The notes under the pieces are model-generated. The model worked only from the letters and a program-made list of their open reading frames with translations. It did not search any database and was not told the origin of the DNA. Positions 1-27,400 of a stretch of DNA of 64,000 nucleotides are shown here, piece by piece. The DNA comes from Echinarachnius parma (lineage: Eukaryota > Echinodermata > Echinoidea > Clypeasteroida > Echinarachniidae): NCBI GenBank assembly GCA_037951105.1, contig JBAMJV010001866.1, forward strand, positions 1 to 64,000. The letters run 5' to 3'. The position numbers were made by a program, and so were the translations under genes. Each line of letters opens with the position of its first letter. Positions within the stretch are counted from its first letter, which is position 1.

Positions 1-70
1 ACCCACTAAGTAGAATGTGTGTGTTTCGATATAGACACTGCTGGTATCAGATGTTCTCATCTGTGCGATA

Positions 71-14280
<14,210 letters not shown>

Positions 14281-14747
14281 TTGGTCGGCTAGGATGACAA
14301 AAAACGTGATAAATAAGTCAGGATTTGTAACTTTCACCAAACGGTTTTCAGTGTTTTTTTCCTCTCGCCGGATGCACACGTTGGCATAATCACTGAATGT
14401 TCAATGCACTTCGACTTCCTTGCTTGATTCGCCGTATTTACGTCTGACTAGTCTAAAATTTGCAACCCTTTTATTTTCATCTTTTATATTCAACCTCTTC
14501 AAGTCGCATTCATTGGATGTTTTACTTGAAAATTATCCTAACAATTACTAATTTCGTGATTATTTTAATAAAATGGCAAGTTGAGGTAACTATTTGTCAG
14601 TATTTGTGATAGGAAAATATAAATAATGGCGCGCTATAATAGAACGGTTATGAATGTACAGACTAATTTTAGACCACTTTCCTTTCGAGACCGCTTTTAC
14701 ACCCCTTTCTCCTTCTTTGCGCACCCTTCGATCCAATTATCTTTTGT

Positions 14748-14866
14748 AATGAATGAATGAATGAATGATTAAAAGGAATGAATGAATGAATGAATGAATG
14801 AATGAATGAATGAATGAATGAATGAATGAATGGATGAATGAATGAATGAATGAATGAATGAATATA
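14748..14866. repeat. AATG tetranucleotide microsatellite
   Basis: Nearly pure GAATGAAT repeat of about 120 bp with few interruptions. Confidence 0.95.
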
Positions 14867-16620
14867 TCATGTTATAAACTATAAAGACATGTGTCATCAT
14901 CACTGGCAAATGGAAAATAAGGCAATAATAACAATAAAGAACTTCATTACAATTATAACCATTTCTATATTCAAAAACATTTACTTGTAGAATATAGGCA
15001 CGATCGTGCCTTGCATGCCTACACAGACTAATGAACTTTATACAAAACTGCGTATACCATGTAATTGAATTATTCCAATAGCAGTTGGCTATAGACTAAT
15101 GTATACTTCACCCATTACTTACAAACTTTCATAATCCTTAAATACAGTGTAAACGAGAAATAAGAAACATGGTGGCATACACATTTTTTATTAATATAGT
15201 TTGTGAATAATTAGCCTCTTTTGATTTTATTCTGAAAGTAAAATTTATAGTATTTAAAAAAAACACTTGAATCCAATAATTAAATGTGATATTAAACATG
15301 TGATTTACTCTTCTGAAAGATTTATACAAATGACAATGGCAAAAGGCAGGAGAAGGCAATAATAACTACTTCATTACAATTTCTATTAACATTCAAACAA
15401 ATTTAATTGTTGCACAAATCACAACTTCAGAGATATGTTCATAAATAATTGGACGCCGCACTTGGGCACTTGTCTTCTTCACACTCAATTAATAAGAAGT
15501 ACTATAAAGGTTATCAAAAAGCGAAGTGAACACTGTTTTGTTTTCTACTTACAAAACAACGACATGTTTAATTTGATAAAATAATGATGGTGCATAAAAT
15601 AATGATTAAATAAAATCAGGAGTAGATAGTTTAAAGGTACCGTTGAGTATTGGTATTTCGCGAAGTGCCCCCCGACATTTTGTTGTGAGATAATGAAAAA
15701 CTGACTGTCAAATTTGAAAGAACATACAATTTTAATGACAGAATAAACTTTATTTGATCAAAATCGGTTCAGAAACGGCTGAAATATCCATAAGTATATT
15801 TGTATTCACAAGATTCTTCACCGGCAATCACCGGGGGATATTTAGACTTTTTAGAAGAAAAAAAAACTACACGACTAAAATGATTGTTCTTGGTATCATT
15901 TTTCATTGGAAAAGACACTCTATCCAATGGACATAATCATTCTGTTACTTTATTTTGAGAAGTGCCCCGTTCCGTTTTTTTTGGGGGGGAGGGGGGGGGG
16001 CCACACTGTATAATCTGGGTGAAAGTATAGTTTGAATATATAATGTTTATATTCTATGTACAACAAAGGTTGTTGTATATAGATCAACATTTTCAATTAT
16101 GTTTCAGGCTTGTTTCAAAATGAAAACAGAATAAAAGGAAAATCATGTTTGGTTCTTTTCCAAGCTCATGCTTTGTTTCGTCTGGGTACAGCGATTTTCA
16201 GTTTTGAATGTTTGATGGACCCCGTGGAAGAACAGAACCATCGTGTTGATGGTTCTGAAACGGGCTATCCTCCCGATAATAATTTTATATAATATGCAAC
16301 ATGCAAGTACTATTTATTATTGTATGACTGTAATATGAATTTTGTTAACATCTTTGTATATTGTTTTATGATGAATGTTATGAATTTTGTTGTATTTTTA
16401 ATTGGATTCGGAAATTAAAAAAAACAAACAAACAAAATGGAAAATATGAAATATAAAATGGAATTTGATTTAAGTCAGGAAGTTTGGGATCCAAGTAAAT
16501 TATGTTCAAGTTTAGTGTAAGAAATTTGATTTAGGAATCCTAACGCATGATTTTTTTTTACTATAAATTGAAAATAGTGGCATGATTAATTTAATATATT
16601 CATTTCCAAAATTATATTAT
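14867..16620. other. Non-coding stretch upstream of canonical ZnT7 exon 1
   Basis: AT-rich with no gene recognised. 15650-16013 resembles one arm of the mariner-like fold-back at 48223-48736 (GAAGTGCCCCGTTCCGTT and GGCCACACTGTATA). 15740-15800 is an inverted match to part of the element at 25375-25919. Confidence 0.4.
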
Positions 16621-16698
16621 TAATTGTTAAGACCGAATACCGGATGACACGACTTTGGACGCTTTGGTGATCGGCCTCTCGAATGTTTCCCTAGCTCC

Positions 16699-16732
16699 GA
16701 TCATCATCATCATCATCATCATCACCATCATT

Positions 16733-16795
<63 letters not shown>

Positions 16796-16861
16796 GTCAT
16801 CATCGTCATCATCATGACATTAAAGTGAGGCCTGTAAAGTGTCTAACTCCACGAAAATTAC

Positions 16862-16899
<38 letters not shown>

Positions 16900-16900
16900 A
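16699..16900. repeat. CAT microsatellites
   Basis: Pure CAT runs at 16699-16815 and 16863-16899, the second inside a segment duplicated at 18362-18668. Confidence 0.95.
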
Positions 16901-17012
16901 AAAAAGATCATCAAGCGGCCCAAATGATGTCCTTTTCCATGCAACTAGAGTGGCGGCAACCGTTACATAACTCCGTGGGAGCTATATAGAGGCAGCTAAG
17001 AAATCCCAAAGG
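16818..17012. repeat. Duplicated CAT-linked segment, copy 1
   Basis: GTGAGGCCTGTAAAGTGTCT, a CAT run, then GATCATCAAGCGGCCCAAAT and onward to GAAATCCCAAAGG match 18365-18668 closely. The CAT run is about 37 bp here and about 145 bp in the other copy. Confidence 0.8.
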
Positions 17013-17528
17013 TTTGTAGATGTTAAGCTTTCCGATTTCAAAGGTATTTATTTGTTATCTTTTGAAAATTACTCAGCATTTGTGTCTGGCTATAGCAAAA
17101 CCCTGCACTTTTAAGAAATTGGCATTTTAAGTTCACATAATGTGTGTAAAAGATGATTGTAAAATTGAAACAATCATATCTTCGCCAATTATTGACCAAT
17201 TTGTTAGAACAAAGCATGAACTGAAAGCTTGTGATGAGGCCTTTCTTATAATGGTATGAAAATCTACATGTTGATTTTTACCGACAAGTGCAGAATTTTG
17301 CTATAGCCGGTCACATTTATGCATCCTCTTGTAATATTACAAAGGTATATATTCATTGAATTTCTTAGAGCAAGGCCAAGGGTATTTATTTAATTTTCTT
17401 CGAAAATGACCCATCATTCATGCATCATCTTGTAATATTTTGCAGATGTTATATCATGTTGTCATATTTGGTACTGGTATAACTTGGGTAACTTGGCCAA
17501 TCCAGTGATGAAAGGACATTATTTATAG
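17013..17528 (+). pseudogene. Copy of peroxiredoxin exon 1 end plus 5' part of intron 1
   Basis: About 515 bp matches 21438-21962 with high identity, beginning inside the exon at FVDVKLSD(Y/F)KG and continuing past the donor. It lies upstream of the gene in the same orientation. It starts directly after one copy of a CAT-linked segment (16818-17012) and ends in unrelated sequence. It contains a copy of the 240-bp intron element found at 21508-21750. Confidence 0.8.
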
Positions 17529-18361
17529 TCACAGTGCTGTTAGGTAAAACAAATATCCCGTCTCGGATCCCGGCTCGTAGAAATAAAAAATGATTAACGG
17601 GTCCCGGTTCGTCCCGGTTCCCGTGTGAATGAACAAAAACACTGTCTGTACCCATGCACACACAGTTGCTATTTTGGGGAGTTATGAGGAGACATACCAT
17701 ATATATATATTAGCCAAGGTTCAGTGGGCATGCATATACCAAACTCACAACCACATGTGAACTCAGGGCCTGTGTAAGATCATGTTTGGGCGAATTTTTT
17801 ATGACTACAAGAAACACAATGTTTAAAAAGTTTGTCAAAAAAAAATGGGCGGCAGCATTGGGGTCATTTATTTTGGGGGTGTGCCAGTGTTTGGGGCAGA
17901 GTTAAGTGTTTTTTTTGGTATAGTTATGTTCAATAAAGCATACACATGAAAAGCCAGTTCACAATATATGTTTGTGGGAGTCAAGAAAAAGACTAAAAAA
18001 GTACATTCAAAGGCTGGGGGTAAGCTTTCCAACAGGTGGGGGCATTCTCCTTAAACCCTTTGTATAGCTCTGCACAAATTCTGGTAATTGACTTCAAGGC
18101 TCAACCTGTTTAAACATTGTGACCTTCTCTGCTCCTGGTCCTAGCCACAAGTCGTAAATCTGTCATACCTACTGCAAATTACTTGAGTCGATTCCATTTT
18201 TTTCTTATATGTACAGATACAAATTTGTTATTATTACTGAAAAAAATGGGTTGCCAAAACGAGAATTATAGAAAAAAAGGGCCATTTCTCGGACCGCTAA
18301 TTTCCCGGTTGAAGGCCATGTTCGCCGGGAATTCCCTTCTCGGATCGGATCGGATAACAGC

Positions 18362-18409
18362 TAAAGTGAGGCCTGTAAAGTGTCTACTGTCTAACTCCAC
18401 GAAAATTAC

Positions 18410-18455
<46 letters not shown>

Positions 18456-18456
18456 A

Positions 18457-18555
<99 letters not shown>

Positions 18556-18668
18556 AAAAAAGATCATCAAGCGGCCCAAATGATGTCCTTTTCCATGCAA
18601 CTAGAGTGGCGGCAACCGTTACATAACTCCGTGGAAGCTATAATAGAGGCAGCTAAGAAATCCCAAAG
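18362..18668. repeat. Duplicated CAT-linked segment, copy 2
   Basis: Same segment as 16818-17012 with a much longer CAT run (18412-18555). An open Ser or Met tract across it is an artefact of the triplet repeat. Confidence 0.8.
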
Positions 18669-20450
18669 GGAATTGACAGCCACCATGCATCCATCCCTCC
18701 TGCTCCCCTAAGTTTTAAATCGACCAATCGCGCCAAATATGTTTTTTTTTTTTGCTTTTTGAGTGAGGGGAGGGGGGCACTGCAAATGCACCCGCCACAT
18801 TTAGGCAAATCATGATTAGGCAAAGGAGACCTCATATAAGATCGAGAAAAATCAAAAAAAAAATCCGGGCAGCTTAGTGGTTATAAGTCTTAGACCCCCC
18901 CCCCCCCCCCCCCCCCCTCCCCTTCAAGTTTATCCATGTCAAGTGAAATCTGGAAGGTACCTAACCCTGAGCTATCCTGTTACTCCAAGGAGTTACTATA
19001 AACTCCTTGGTTACTCAGTGCATAGCGTAATGAGCAAAAACGTTTGGGGGCTAAACAAAATCCGCATCACCACAGCCGGGTTGCCAACTTTGAGCAAGCG
19101 GTGAGTCTGGGACTTTGCGAGGGAGCGAAGTGACTGAGCAGGGGAGGATGTGAGATGGGGGTGTCCCCCCTCCCACGGTAGGGAGCTTTTGTATTTTTAG
19201 ACTTTAAACTGTGCAATCTGGTGCATACCTAGGAAGGAAATTGGACTTGACATGAAGTGGAATCCGAGTTATCATGTTTCAAGAAACACCCTTTTAAAAA
19301 TCACTGGTATCGACTTAGAAATAAGCCATGATTTATTTTTGTTTTGTTTTGTTTTTGTTTGGGGGGGGGGCAAGACCCCCCCCCTCCCCCCCTCCCCCCC
19401 TCCCACCACCACCACCAGTACGCCAGTGTTTTTATTGTTGAACTATGAGCTACGCCCCTTTTGATTTTGGTTGAATAAGTGTAATCTGTCATTTTTTCTT
19501 GTGTGTAATTGCGCCATCTTGTGCCAAACTATAATTTATGCACCGATCGCGCGACCGTGCATGAAATGCCATAATCCATTCACACGTGTGCGACGTGCAT
19601 GCATGATCTCGCAATCCAGTACAAAATGCATGCTGCATAAATTGTGTGTAAAATGTAAAATATTTTGCTCTACATTACGTGTTGTGGCTTGGTCGTGTGC
19701 GGAAGGAACTCACAGAAATCGGGAGACTCGTTGAACACCTGTCTGTTTTTGTCACTTTGGAGGTAAGTTTGACTGAGAGAAATATGTTAAGGGTGATAAT
19801 GTGGTTGATTTTATCCGATTGTTTGTGTCAATACGCAATTGTCCGCATTAAAATGAGAAAATAATGCCTCCTTTCTTTGGCAACTTTGCCTTGATGCTTC
19901 CACATACAGATCCAGGACAGCAGACAACTGTCCGTCTGTTGAATCTTTTTACATGACTTTATACAATTATACATGATAGTGATACAGCAGTTTTTTTTTG
20001 CATGGATTGCATTATTCTCATTAATTATTATTCCCCCTCTGCGATTTCTTTGCCCTATTCTACACAATATTATCACAAATTAATGTACACAGATAGAGCA
20101 AAGATTAATCCAGGCATACTAAAATTAAGTTATCATTCATAGCACATAGCCCGCTGTCCCATTCATCGTGTATTCCCATTATATGACTTCGCCGAGCGCC
20201 AGTACAGCCGAAGTGCGCTTGCGCATGAAAATCATATGAATATTTATGAGGCCAGCCCCACGCACACGTGCCAGAGCGCTCCACTGTGCATGCACAAAAA
20301 AGTACGACGATAGCTACTGTATATCGGGACTGCAAAATCATGCATAATGACATTGTCCATGTCAACAACTTTATCAACACTCGCACACAAGAAAAAAGGT
20401 ATGAAACGATCGATAAAAGTATGTAGAATTCAGATAAATTATCATCATTC
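18669..20450. other. Region before the divergent promoter
   Basis: Holds a poly-C run (about 18895-18916) and G/C homopolymer patches (19361-19405). A short plus-strand open segment ending at a consensus donor (TTGGAG/GTAAGT at about 19762) could be a 5' UTR exon of peroxiredoxin. No gene is recognised. Confidence 0.3.
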
Positions 20451-20483
20451 ACATACAAAATTTTCGAAACATCGAAAACTTAC

Positions 20484-20518
20484 CTTATAAACGGCATCCC
20501 GAATAGCTCAAAATCCAT
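20484..20518 (-). CDS. Candidate alternative first exon of ZnT7 (or uORF exon)
   Basis: A strong Kozak start (GCCAAAATGG) opens MDFELFGMPFI and runs to a consensus donor GTAAGT in phase 2. That is the same phase as canonical ZnT7 exon 1, so splicing to 13606 would give MDFELFGMPFIR-AIFSDQ in frame. Splicing instead to the acceptor at 14289 would make a 19-codon uORF that overlaps the canonical ATG out of frame and stops at TAA. It could also be the first exon of an unrelated gene whose other exons I cannot see. No family similarity is recognised in 11 residues. Confidence 0.45.
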
Positions 20519-20599
20519 TTTGGCGAAAAACAGCAGGTGAAAAAGACCTTCTTTCACAAGATTTTGTCCAAAGAGTCGCGTATCGAATTTGGTATCAAC

Positions 20600-20660
20600 G
20601 TGTAGAATGGGCGTTCAGAAAGCCAATGACGTAAGCATCGAAATGAATTGTGGGAAGAGA
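20600..20660 (-). promoter_or_regulatory. CCAAT plus CRE-like sites in putative divergent promoter
   Basis: CCAATGACGTAA occurs at 20623-20634, a CCAAT box overlapping an ATF/CREB-like TGACGTAA. It lies about 105 bp upstream of the MDFELF start on the minus strand and about 740 bp upstream of the peroxiredoxin ATG. The surrounding 20.5-20.85 kb has more CpG than nearby AT-rich DNA. The promoter role is inferred from position and motifs only. Confidence 0.35.
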
Positions 20661-21232
20661 ATGCAGCGAAAAGGGTAAACCCTGTGCTATGTCCAGACCG
20701 ATACCGCTCCGATACCACATATTCATGGCATGCATAATCGACCCAGAAGCCAGCCAAGTCTCGTAATGAGATGCGTGCGCACGCGATCAATGATGTCATG
20801 CATACATTATCGTTCGCGAAAGGTACCGCTCGCTGGCTATGTGCATAGTGCTTGTCTAAGACTATGTTCATCATAATTTGTCATCTATGATCTATTCTTA
20901 GTTTTTGGCTGTATTGACTTTTTATATTTTGTCATGCAAGTGAAAATTGTTGACAGGTGGATGGTATATCAAGTTGTTTGTAATTATGTAAAGAATAATT
21001 TAAAACGTGTTTCAGTGGATGTAATGTATGTTGAATGTGTTATTTCTAATGAACAAATTAACGAGTGACGCATCTGCTTAGCATGGTTGAAAATGGGAAG
21101 AAATAGTGTCGTGAGATAACAAACAAATAGTACAATGTACAAATGGCCGGTATACTTAGCTACAGAAACGTGAGTTGCGTGTAAATGGTCCAGCTGACTG
21201 GACCATTAACTTTAGTAGATGTGGTTTGATGA

Positions 21233-21290
21233 TTTATCCAATCTTCTTTCTACTCTGCAGTTGAGTAAATCACATTAAAACCAATCGTAT
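21233..21290 (+). pseudogene. Duplicate of the exon 1 acceptor block
   Basis: TTATCCAAT, a pyrimidine run, CAG and GAGTAAATCAC repeat the block at 21311-21355, which carries the real acceptor before the ATG. The copy lacks the ATG. It may serve as an alternative 5' UTR acceptor. Confidence 0.55.
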
Positions 21291-21368
21291 AATTTGTTCA
21301 TGAATGCATATTTATCCAATTTCTTTTTTCTTTTTGGTCTTAGAGTAAATCACCCTCAAACCATCAGA

Positions 21369-21468
21369 ATGTCGAAGGCTAAGGTCCAAGAACCCGCTCC
21401 ATACTTTGAGGCCACCGCAGTCAGTGTGGATGGGGAGTTTGTAGATGTTAAGCTTTCCGATTACAAAG
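21369..21468 (+). CDS. PRDX1: Peroxiredoxin coding exon 1
   Basis: Starts [20 protein letters not shown] and ends KLSDYK plus one base, donor GTATTT (weak). An acceptor (TCTTAG at 21338-21343) lies 26 nt before the ATG, so an upstream 5' UTR exon is expected. A decayed copy of this acceptor block lies at about 21233-21290. The last 31 nt of the exon and its intron are copied at 17013 onward. Confidence 0.94.
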
Positions 21469-24400
21469 GTATTTATTTGTTATCTTTTGAAAATTACTTA
21501 GCATTTGTGTCTGGCTATAGCAAAACCCTGCACTTGTCGGTAATTTATGTTTTGAAGAAATTGGCATTTTAAGTTCACATAATGTGTGTAAAAGATGATT
21601 GTAAAATTGAAACAATCATATCTTCGCCAATTATTGACCAATTTGTTAGAACAAAGCATGAACTGAAAGCTTGTGATGAGGCCTTTCTAATGGTATGAAA
21701 ATCTACATGTTGATTTTTACCGACAAGTGCAGGATTTTGCTATATAGCCGTTCACATTTATCCTCTTGTAATATTACAAAGGTATTCATTGAATTTCTTA
21801 GAGCAAGGCCAAGGGTATTTATTTAATTTTCTTAGAAAATGACCCATCATTCATGCATCATCTTGTAATATTTTGCAGATGTTATATCATGTTGTCATAT
21901 TTGGTACTGGTATACATGGGTAACTTGGCCAATCCAGTGATGAAAGGACATTATTTTATAGACATGACATAAATCTAGATGATAAACAAACTAACAAAAT
22001 TGGTAAAAATGTAATTGGAATTTGTGATTTGATTAGTCATTTTTAATATTAGTTGGGGGTTAATTTTATCAAGATACAGTAGGTAGGTAACAAAGATTAC
22101 TTAAAATGCTATTAAAATTCAAATCTATTATTATCCATGAAAACAGGTTATATAGATGTAAAACATTTATTTGTACTTTTTTTTAGCTTCTTCAAAATTA
22201 TAGTTCTGAAAACAAGTGTTCATTGTGAATTTTGCCCCAGAAATTCTAGTAAGCTCTATGTACTTGTAAATCAAAGGCCTCTGCTTTATAGATAAGATAA
22301 TTAAAATCAGTTTTCTTATCTAAAAATAAAGCATCCACATTGTATGGAAAAACTGATATGAGCTGTTGTATTGTAAAACAAGTGGAAGCAAAGGCCTCTC
22401 CAAATCAGTGACAAAAATACATGGGGGCTCCGGGAGAATTTGCCCCCGAAATGCTAAAAAAGAGCCCCGGAAAATTGGCATTTAATTATAGAGTTCAATG
22501 CAAATCAATTTTTGGAGTGTTATTTTCATGCAGGTAAGCTTGAAAAGTAGCCCCCGAAGAATATAGTTTTAATTTTGTCCCTGCTCCAAAGTGCAATTAC
22601 TAAAGTACTTCTACTATTAAAGGCAGTGCTCGAAATAAGCACATGCCTGTTTTGGGGCCACTAGAATTGGAAAAATCTCCTTTTTACTTGCCCAACTGCA
22701 TAGCTGCCAACTGTTACGAAAAATTCGTAATTGTTACGAATTTCTCACCCTCTTTATGAAATTACGAATACTCCTTCTATAATTACGAATTTAAAAAATG
22801 AATTAAAAAAAAAAAAAAAAAAATATATATATGTATTTATTTTTTTTTTCCCGTTTTCTCGTTTTTAAACGTATAGAGACAACGTTTAAGCGTAAATCTG
22901 ACCAAATCATACCTAGTAATTGTGCAAAAATGATGAAAAATAGGGCCATGGACGCCGGCCGCAATGGACTCCGCGCTTCACGCTCCAGAGCCCTAAAGCG
23001 ACCCCTGGACCCCGGCTAAAGGGACTTTGCGCTCGTGATGTGTGCTTCGCGCACATGATATTCAGTTTTGCTAAAATGTTACTAATTTAAAATTCCAAAT
23101 GTTGCCAGCTATGCAACTGGGCCACAATGCAACAAGTGATTTTCTAGCATTGTCAAGGGAGAATAAAGTCTTGCCTTGCTCAGTACAAAGTACCATGAAC
23201 TTTGGCCTTGTTTAATTTGTCTGATTTCTGACAAGTCATCATGGTCTAATTCATCTGAGTAATCAAGCATGATGAATTTGTTTGATCCACAAACCGGAAT
23301 AAATGACAATAGTGACAAGGAATTCCGGAATTAACAAACTTTACACAACACGCGACCCGGAACTCAGGAGTCCCGATCACGATCGATCCCCTACAAATTG
23401 ACAAAGACCCTTTAATAACCAACCTTTAGCTCTAGATAGCTCTAGGACTAAGAGCTCACATATTTTGTGGCAACACAAAGCATTCATGAATTATTTGTAT
23501 TTGAATTGTGCTACTATTTATCAAATCATTAATCTTCAGATAAACATGTTTTTACAATTTAGTGTGGATGTATAGGTTGGGATTAGACTTTTTTGTTGAT
23601 TATCTGGGACAATTAGCCTAGTTTTTGATCTGTTTAACCTAGAATTTGATCGAAATGTATTTAATGGGATTATGCACACTGATTTTAAAAAAGTTGTAAA
23701 GGAATGTAATATATCTTACAGGAAGATGTAAATATGAGAGATCAACGTGTAATTGGAAGTCATGCTTTTTTATTTGATCCGTCAGTTCCATATTGTGCAC
23801 AGTGTATTTGATTTCTTTTTGTAATCTAAATATGGCATCTTGCAATAGATGCAATTAGCACAATATATCTGTATGTTATTAAAGTTACTTAAAGAAATAG
23901 AGATTGTTGATAATTGTTATGAATTTATTTATTTTATTAATTTGTTCTTTCATTGATTTTGTGTGTTTTTTCATGTCAATGTTGGAAATGGAAAATAAAA
24001 TTGAGAAAAAGTAAACAAATTATCATTCTTTCAAGACTCTAGTGAATTCAATGTAATGAATGAATATGAAAGAATATAAAGAATCCAATATGTATTAACC
24101 CAGGGCTCCACACTCACCTTTTTAGTCAGTGGCCCGGTAGGGCCAGTGAAATAGTTTCTTCCCCTATTCTGGTGGCCCCAAAATTCTATTTCATGAGTAA
24201 GCTTTTTACTATTCAAAATATCACTCTTTCCTAATCAAACCTTTGATTACAGATGAAGCATGACATAAAAGAAAACAAGATTCTTTCATTTTGTCAATGT
24301 CAGGTTGAAAATCTGCATGCCCGATCAGGCCACCAAAATATTACTTTTATAGATTTTTGCTGGCCCCAAGTGCAATTTCACTGGCCCCGGGCCAGTGGGC

Positions 24401-27400
24401 CAGTGCGAGTGTCGAGCCTTGATTCACCTACTGCTTGATATTAGTTCTATACAAAGTTTTTGGTTCAACGTTTGTTACTTTAGTGTCTTCGTGAGTTGCT
24501 GAATTTTATTTGATGAATTGTTGTTTTCATACATTGAATAGTTTGGACATATATGTGATGTTCAGTTATAAATTGTACGTACTTGTAATTGCCTCCTTTT
24601 TGTATCTTTTGAACAGGCAAATACCTAGTATTCTTCTTCTACCCATTGGACTTGTAAGTATTTTCAATTTTACTTTAATCTATCATGAACAATTAGCAAG
24701 AACCATTATTAAATTTGATTTGTTTAGATGATGTATTTTCCATATTTTCAACAAATTATAAAGCATACAATCAACAAATCATGAACATAGTAACTTGCAT
24801 ATAATGAGTAACAAAAACATTTAAAAGAAACACTTTAAAAATGGTATTATATATGTGATTCTTTCCTGATGCTGTTGGTTGTGACCTTCATATAAAATAT
24901 AGGAATACATAAAAAGACATTCTTAGACAATTTTGTTTGTAAATGTTAAATACCGTAAACCGGGGTGACTTTGGTCACTTTTTGAGAAGGATGTATTTTT
25001 TATCAAGTCTCACTCTTTAGAACTTATTTCTGATTCTATACATTACCCTTTAAGAATATTCTGAATAAATAAGAAATTTGTTCTAAAAAGTGAGGCTTGA
25101 TGAAAATACATCAATCTCAAAAAGTGGCAAAAGTCACCCCGGCGGCCAAAGTCACCCTGGTTTACGGTACACTATTAAGAAAATTAGATTGAAATTAGTA
25201 ATTACTAGCAGCTTGTGCTGATCCTGTCACATTTTGCACAACGATAGTCAAGAAAAAACATACTTATTTCATATCATGGATCTCAATGTATACATTTGCA
25301 AAAAAAATCTATAAGTCCAGAAAAACTTACCATTTCATATAATTAATAACAATTAAAGTATTTGTAGAAGAAGTTTAAAGGGGTAGTTTAGTTTTGGTAA
25401 GGCTCAACTTTAGTAACCAAACATGGACAGTAACATTATAAAACCAATAGTTTTAACTCCACCATGCTCGAAAGGTATACAAAATTACAAACGACTAAGT
25501 AAAAAGCCCGTTATCATTAAAAAAGAGCCATTAAAACTCAAGAGGGCGCTCTCTAAAAAGCCATTAGTTTCAACCATTTTTCATACAAAATTATGCATGT
25601 GATAGTTTTATTGAAATAATGATTAAATAGAGAGATCATCAACAACTATTTTAGAAAGGCTTTTGAAAATTGCTGAAAAAGTGCAAACATTTTTTTATTT
25701 GTTTGAAAAATTCATTTAATTATTTGGGCCCCAAATAATTATTAGTTCAGATATATTTATTGATATTTCAGCCGTTTCTGGGCCGATTTTGATCAAATAA
25801 AGTTTATTCTGCCATTAAAATTGCATGTTCTCGCAAATTCAACACTCAGTTTTTCATTACCTCACAAAAAAATTGTGATGTGCAGCGCCCTCTCTACCAA
25901 AACTAAACTACCCCTTTAAGTTCAGGAAAACCCATTCCATCTGAATAAAAAAAATATTTCAGAAACGGCTGAAGTATTTTTGTCTAAACAAGAATATTAA
26001 TTTTACAGGCTTTTGGCCAATTTCAGTTGTCATGGTAACCGATTGCGCCTTACATTACATCGCACAATGAATCTTGCCGATTGGGCTGCCATTCGATGCA
26101 TGGTCCATAGGTCACAGTCCGCCGATTTAAAAGACATGAGAGAGCGAGAGAGAGTGACAATGGTGTAGCGTGGACACACTGATTGGGGGGGGCATGCCAA
26201 TTATTGGAGGGGGGTGGGGGGTGGGATGGTGCACTGTGCACACTATGTATTTCCTTATTTTTAAAATGATCTTCCCTTTATTTTTTTGAATTGTTTTGGT
26301 CCAATTATTGAGGAGCATTTAGACAAAAAACGGTTGAATGATTGGGGGCACATTTGAAAAATTGTTTAAAAAACTGCTGAAAACTGCTTGTCCACTATAA
26401 AGGCAAGTGTAGTAAAATGTGAATCAATGGAGCCGCGAGCTATCGAATCTGGCAGATTCTTCTTCAGGCGAACGAATGACACTGACTGAACTAAACATAG
26501 AATTATAAACATGCACAGGTAGGAGGAAAGTGCGACCATTTTGGGGAGGGTAGGGAATTAGGGTTGTACCTCCCCCCCCCCCCCCCCCCCTCCCTCTCCC
26601 GTAGCTACGCCACTAAAGGGTGAACATATGAAGGCCTCATGTCGGGAGTACATAGCTGCCATACTCTGCCCTAGGAGGGGGTTGGTAGGCTCCGTTAACC
26701 CTTCCACTTCATGTTCATGAAGCTGGAATATAATAATACTGGTTTGAATCCATCGCATTTCACAAGTCCATCAGGGCTAAAATGTAATGCATTGCATGAT
26801 AGTGTAGGGGTGAATTGGCCGAGTACATTGTACATGTATTTATTGAATTTTATTCAAACGGAAATGAGCGATTACCTACGTATTATTCCATTGCTTTTTT
26901 GATTATTATTTTATTTGAACATAAATACTGTAGTATGCAAATGTTAACAAACAGACAACGTTTCATCGAGAGTACAGAGAGAGGGGGGAAAAAAGGAAAC
27001 CGCATGTTGGCCACAGGCCACAGTATGTGGGCCAGGGTCCGTAGAAGTTTAAAGGCGCCTGGTTATTTCATCGTCATGTGTAAAAACATCAGTTGGATAG
27101 GCAAATTATATCAATTGATGCACAGTTTTGTGGCAAACGTATTAGTTTGGATCAATGGGGCTACCTAAAGAGAGGATAGAATCTGAAAACAAAGACAATT
27201 GAAAGGAAATAAATGTTTAAAATCTTCAAAAATTCATATATCTTCAGAATTTTTGCCGAAATATGGATTACAGGGCCATTAGACAATCTAGACTTTATGT
27301 ATTTGACTACTGATTTCTGTCTTTGTAATATTACCAAGTACTTTTAAGATCATTTAATTGGTCTTGAGCTTGTACATCTGATAAAAGATTATTCTTGTTT

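Noticed and set aside
18183-18600. Poly-Ser or poly-Met open frames
   Set aside because: Pure CAT repeat translation, with no family similarity.
19679-19762. Plus-strand coding exon ending TLE before GTAAGT
   Set aside because: The donor is good, but the peptide matches no family I know and has no partner exon. It is kept only as a possible 5' UTR exon.
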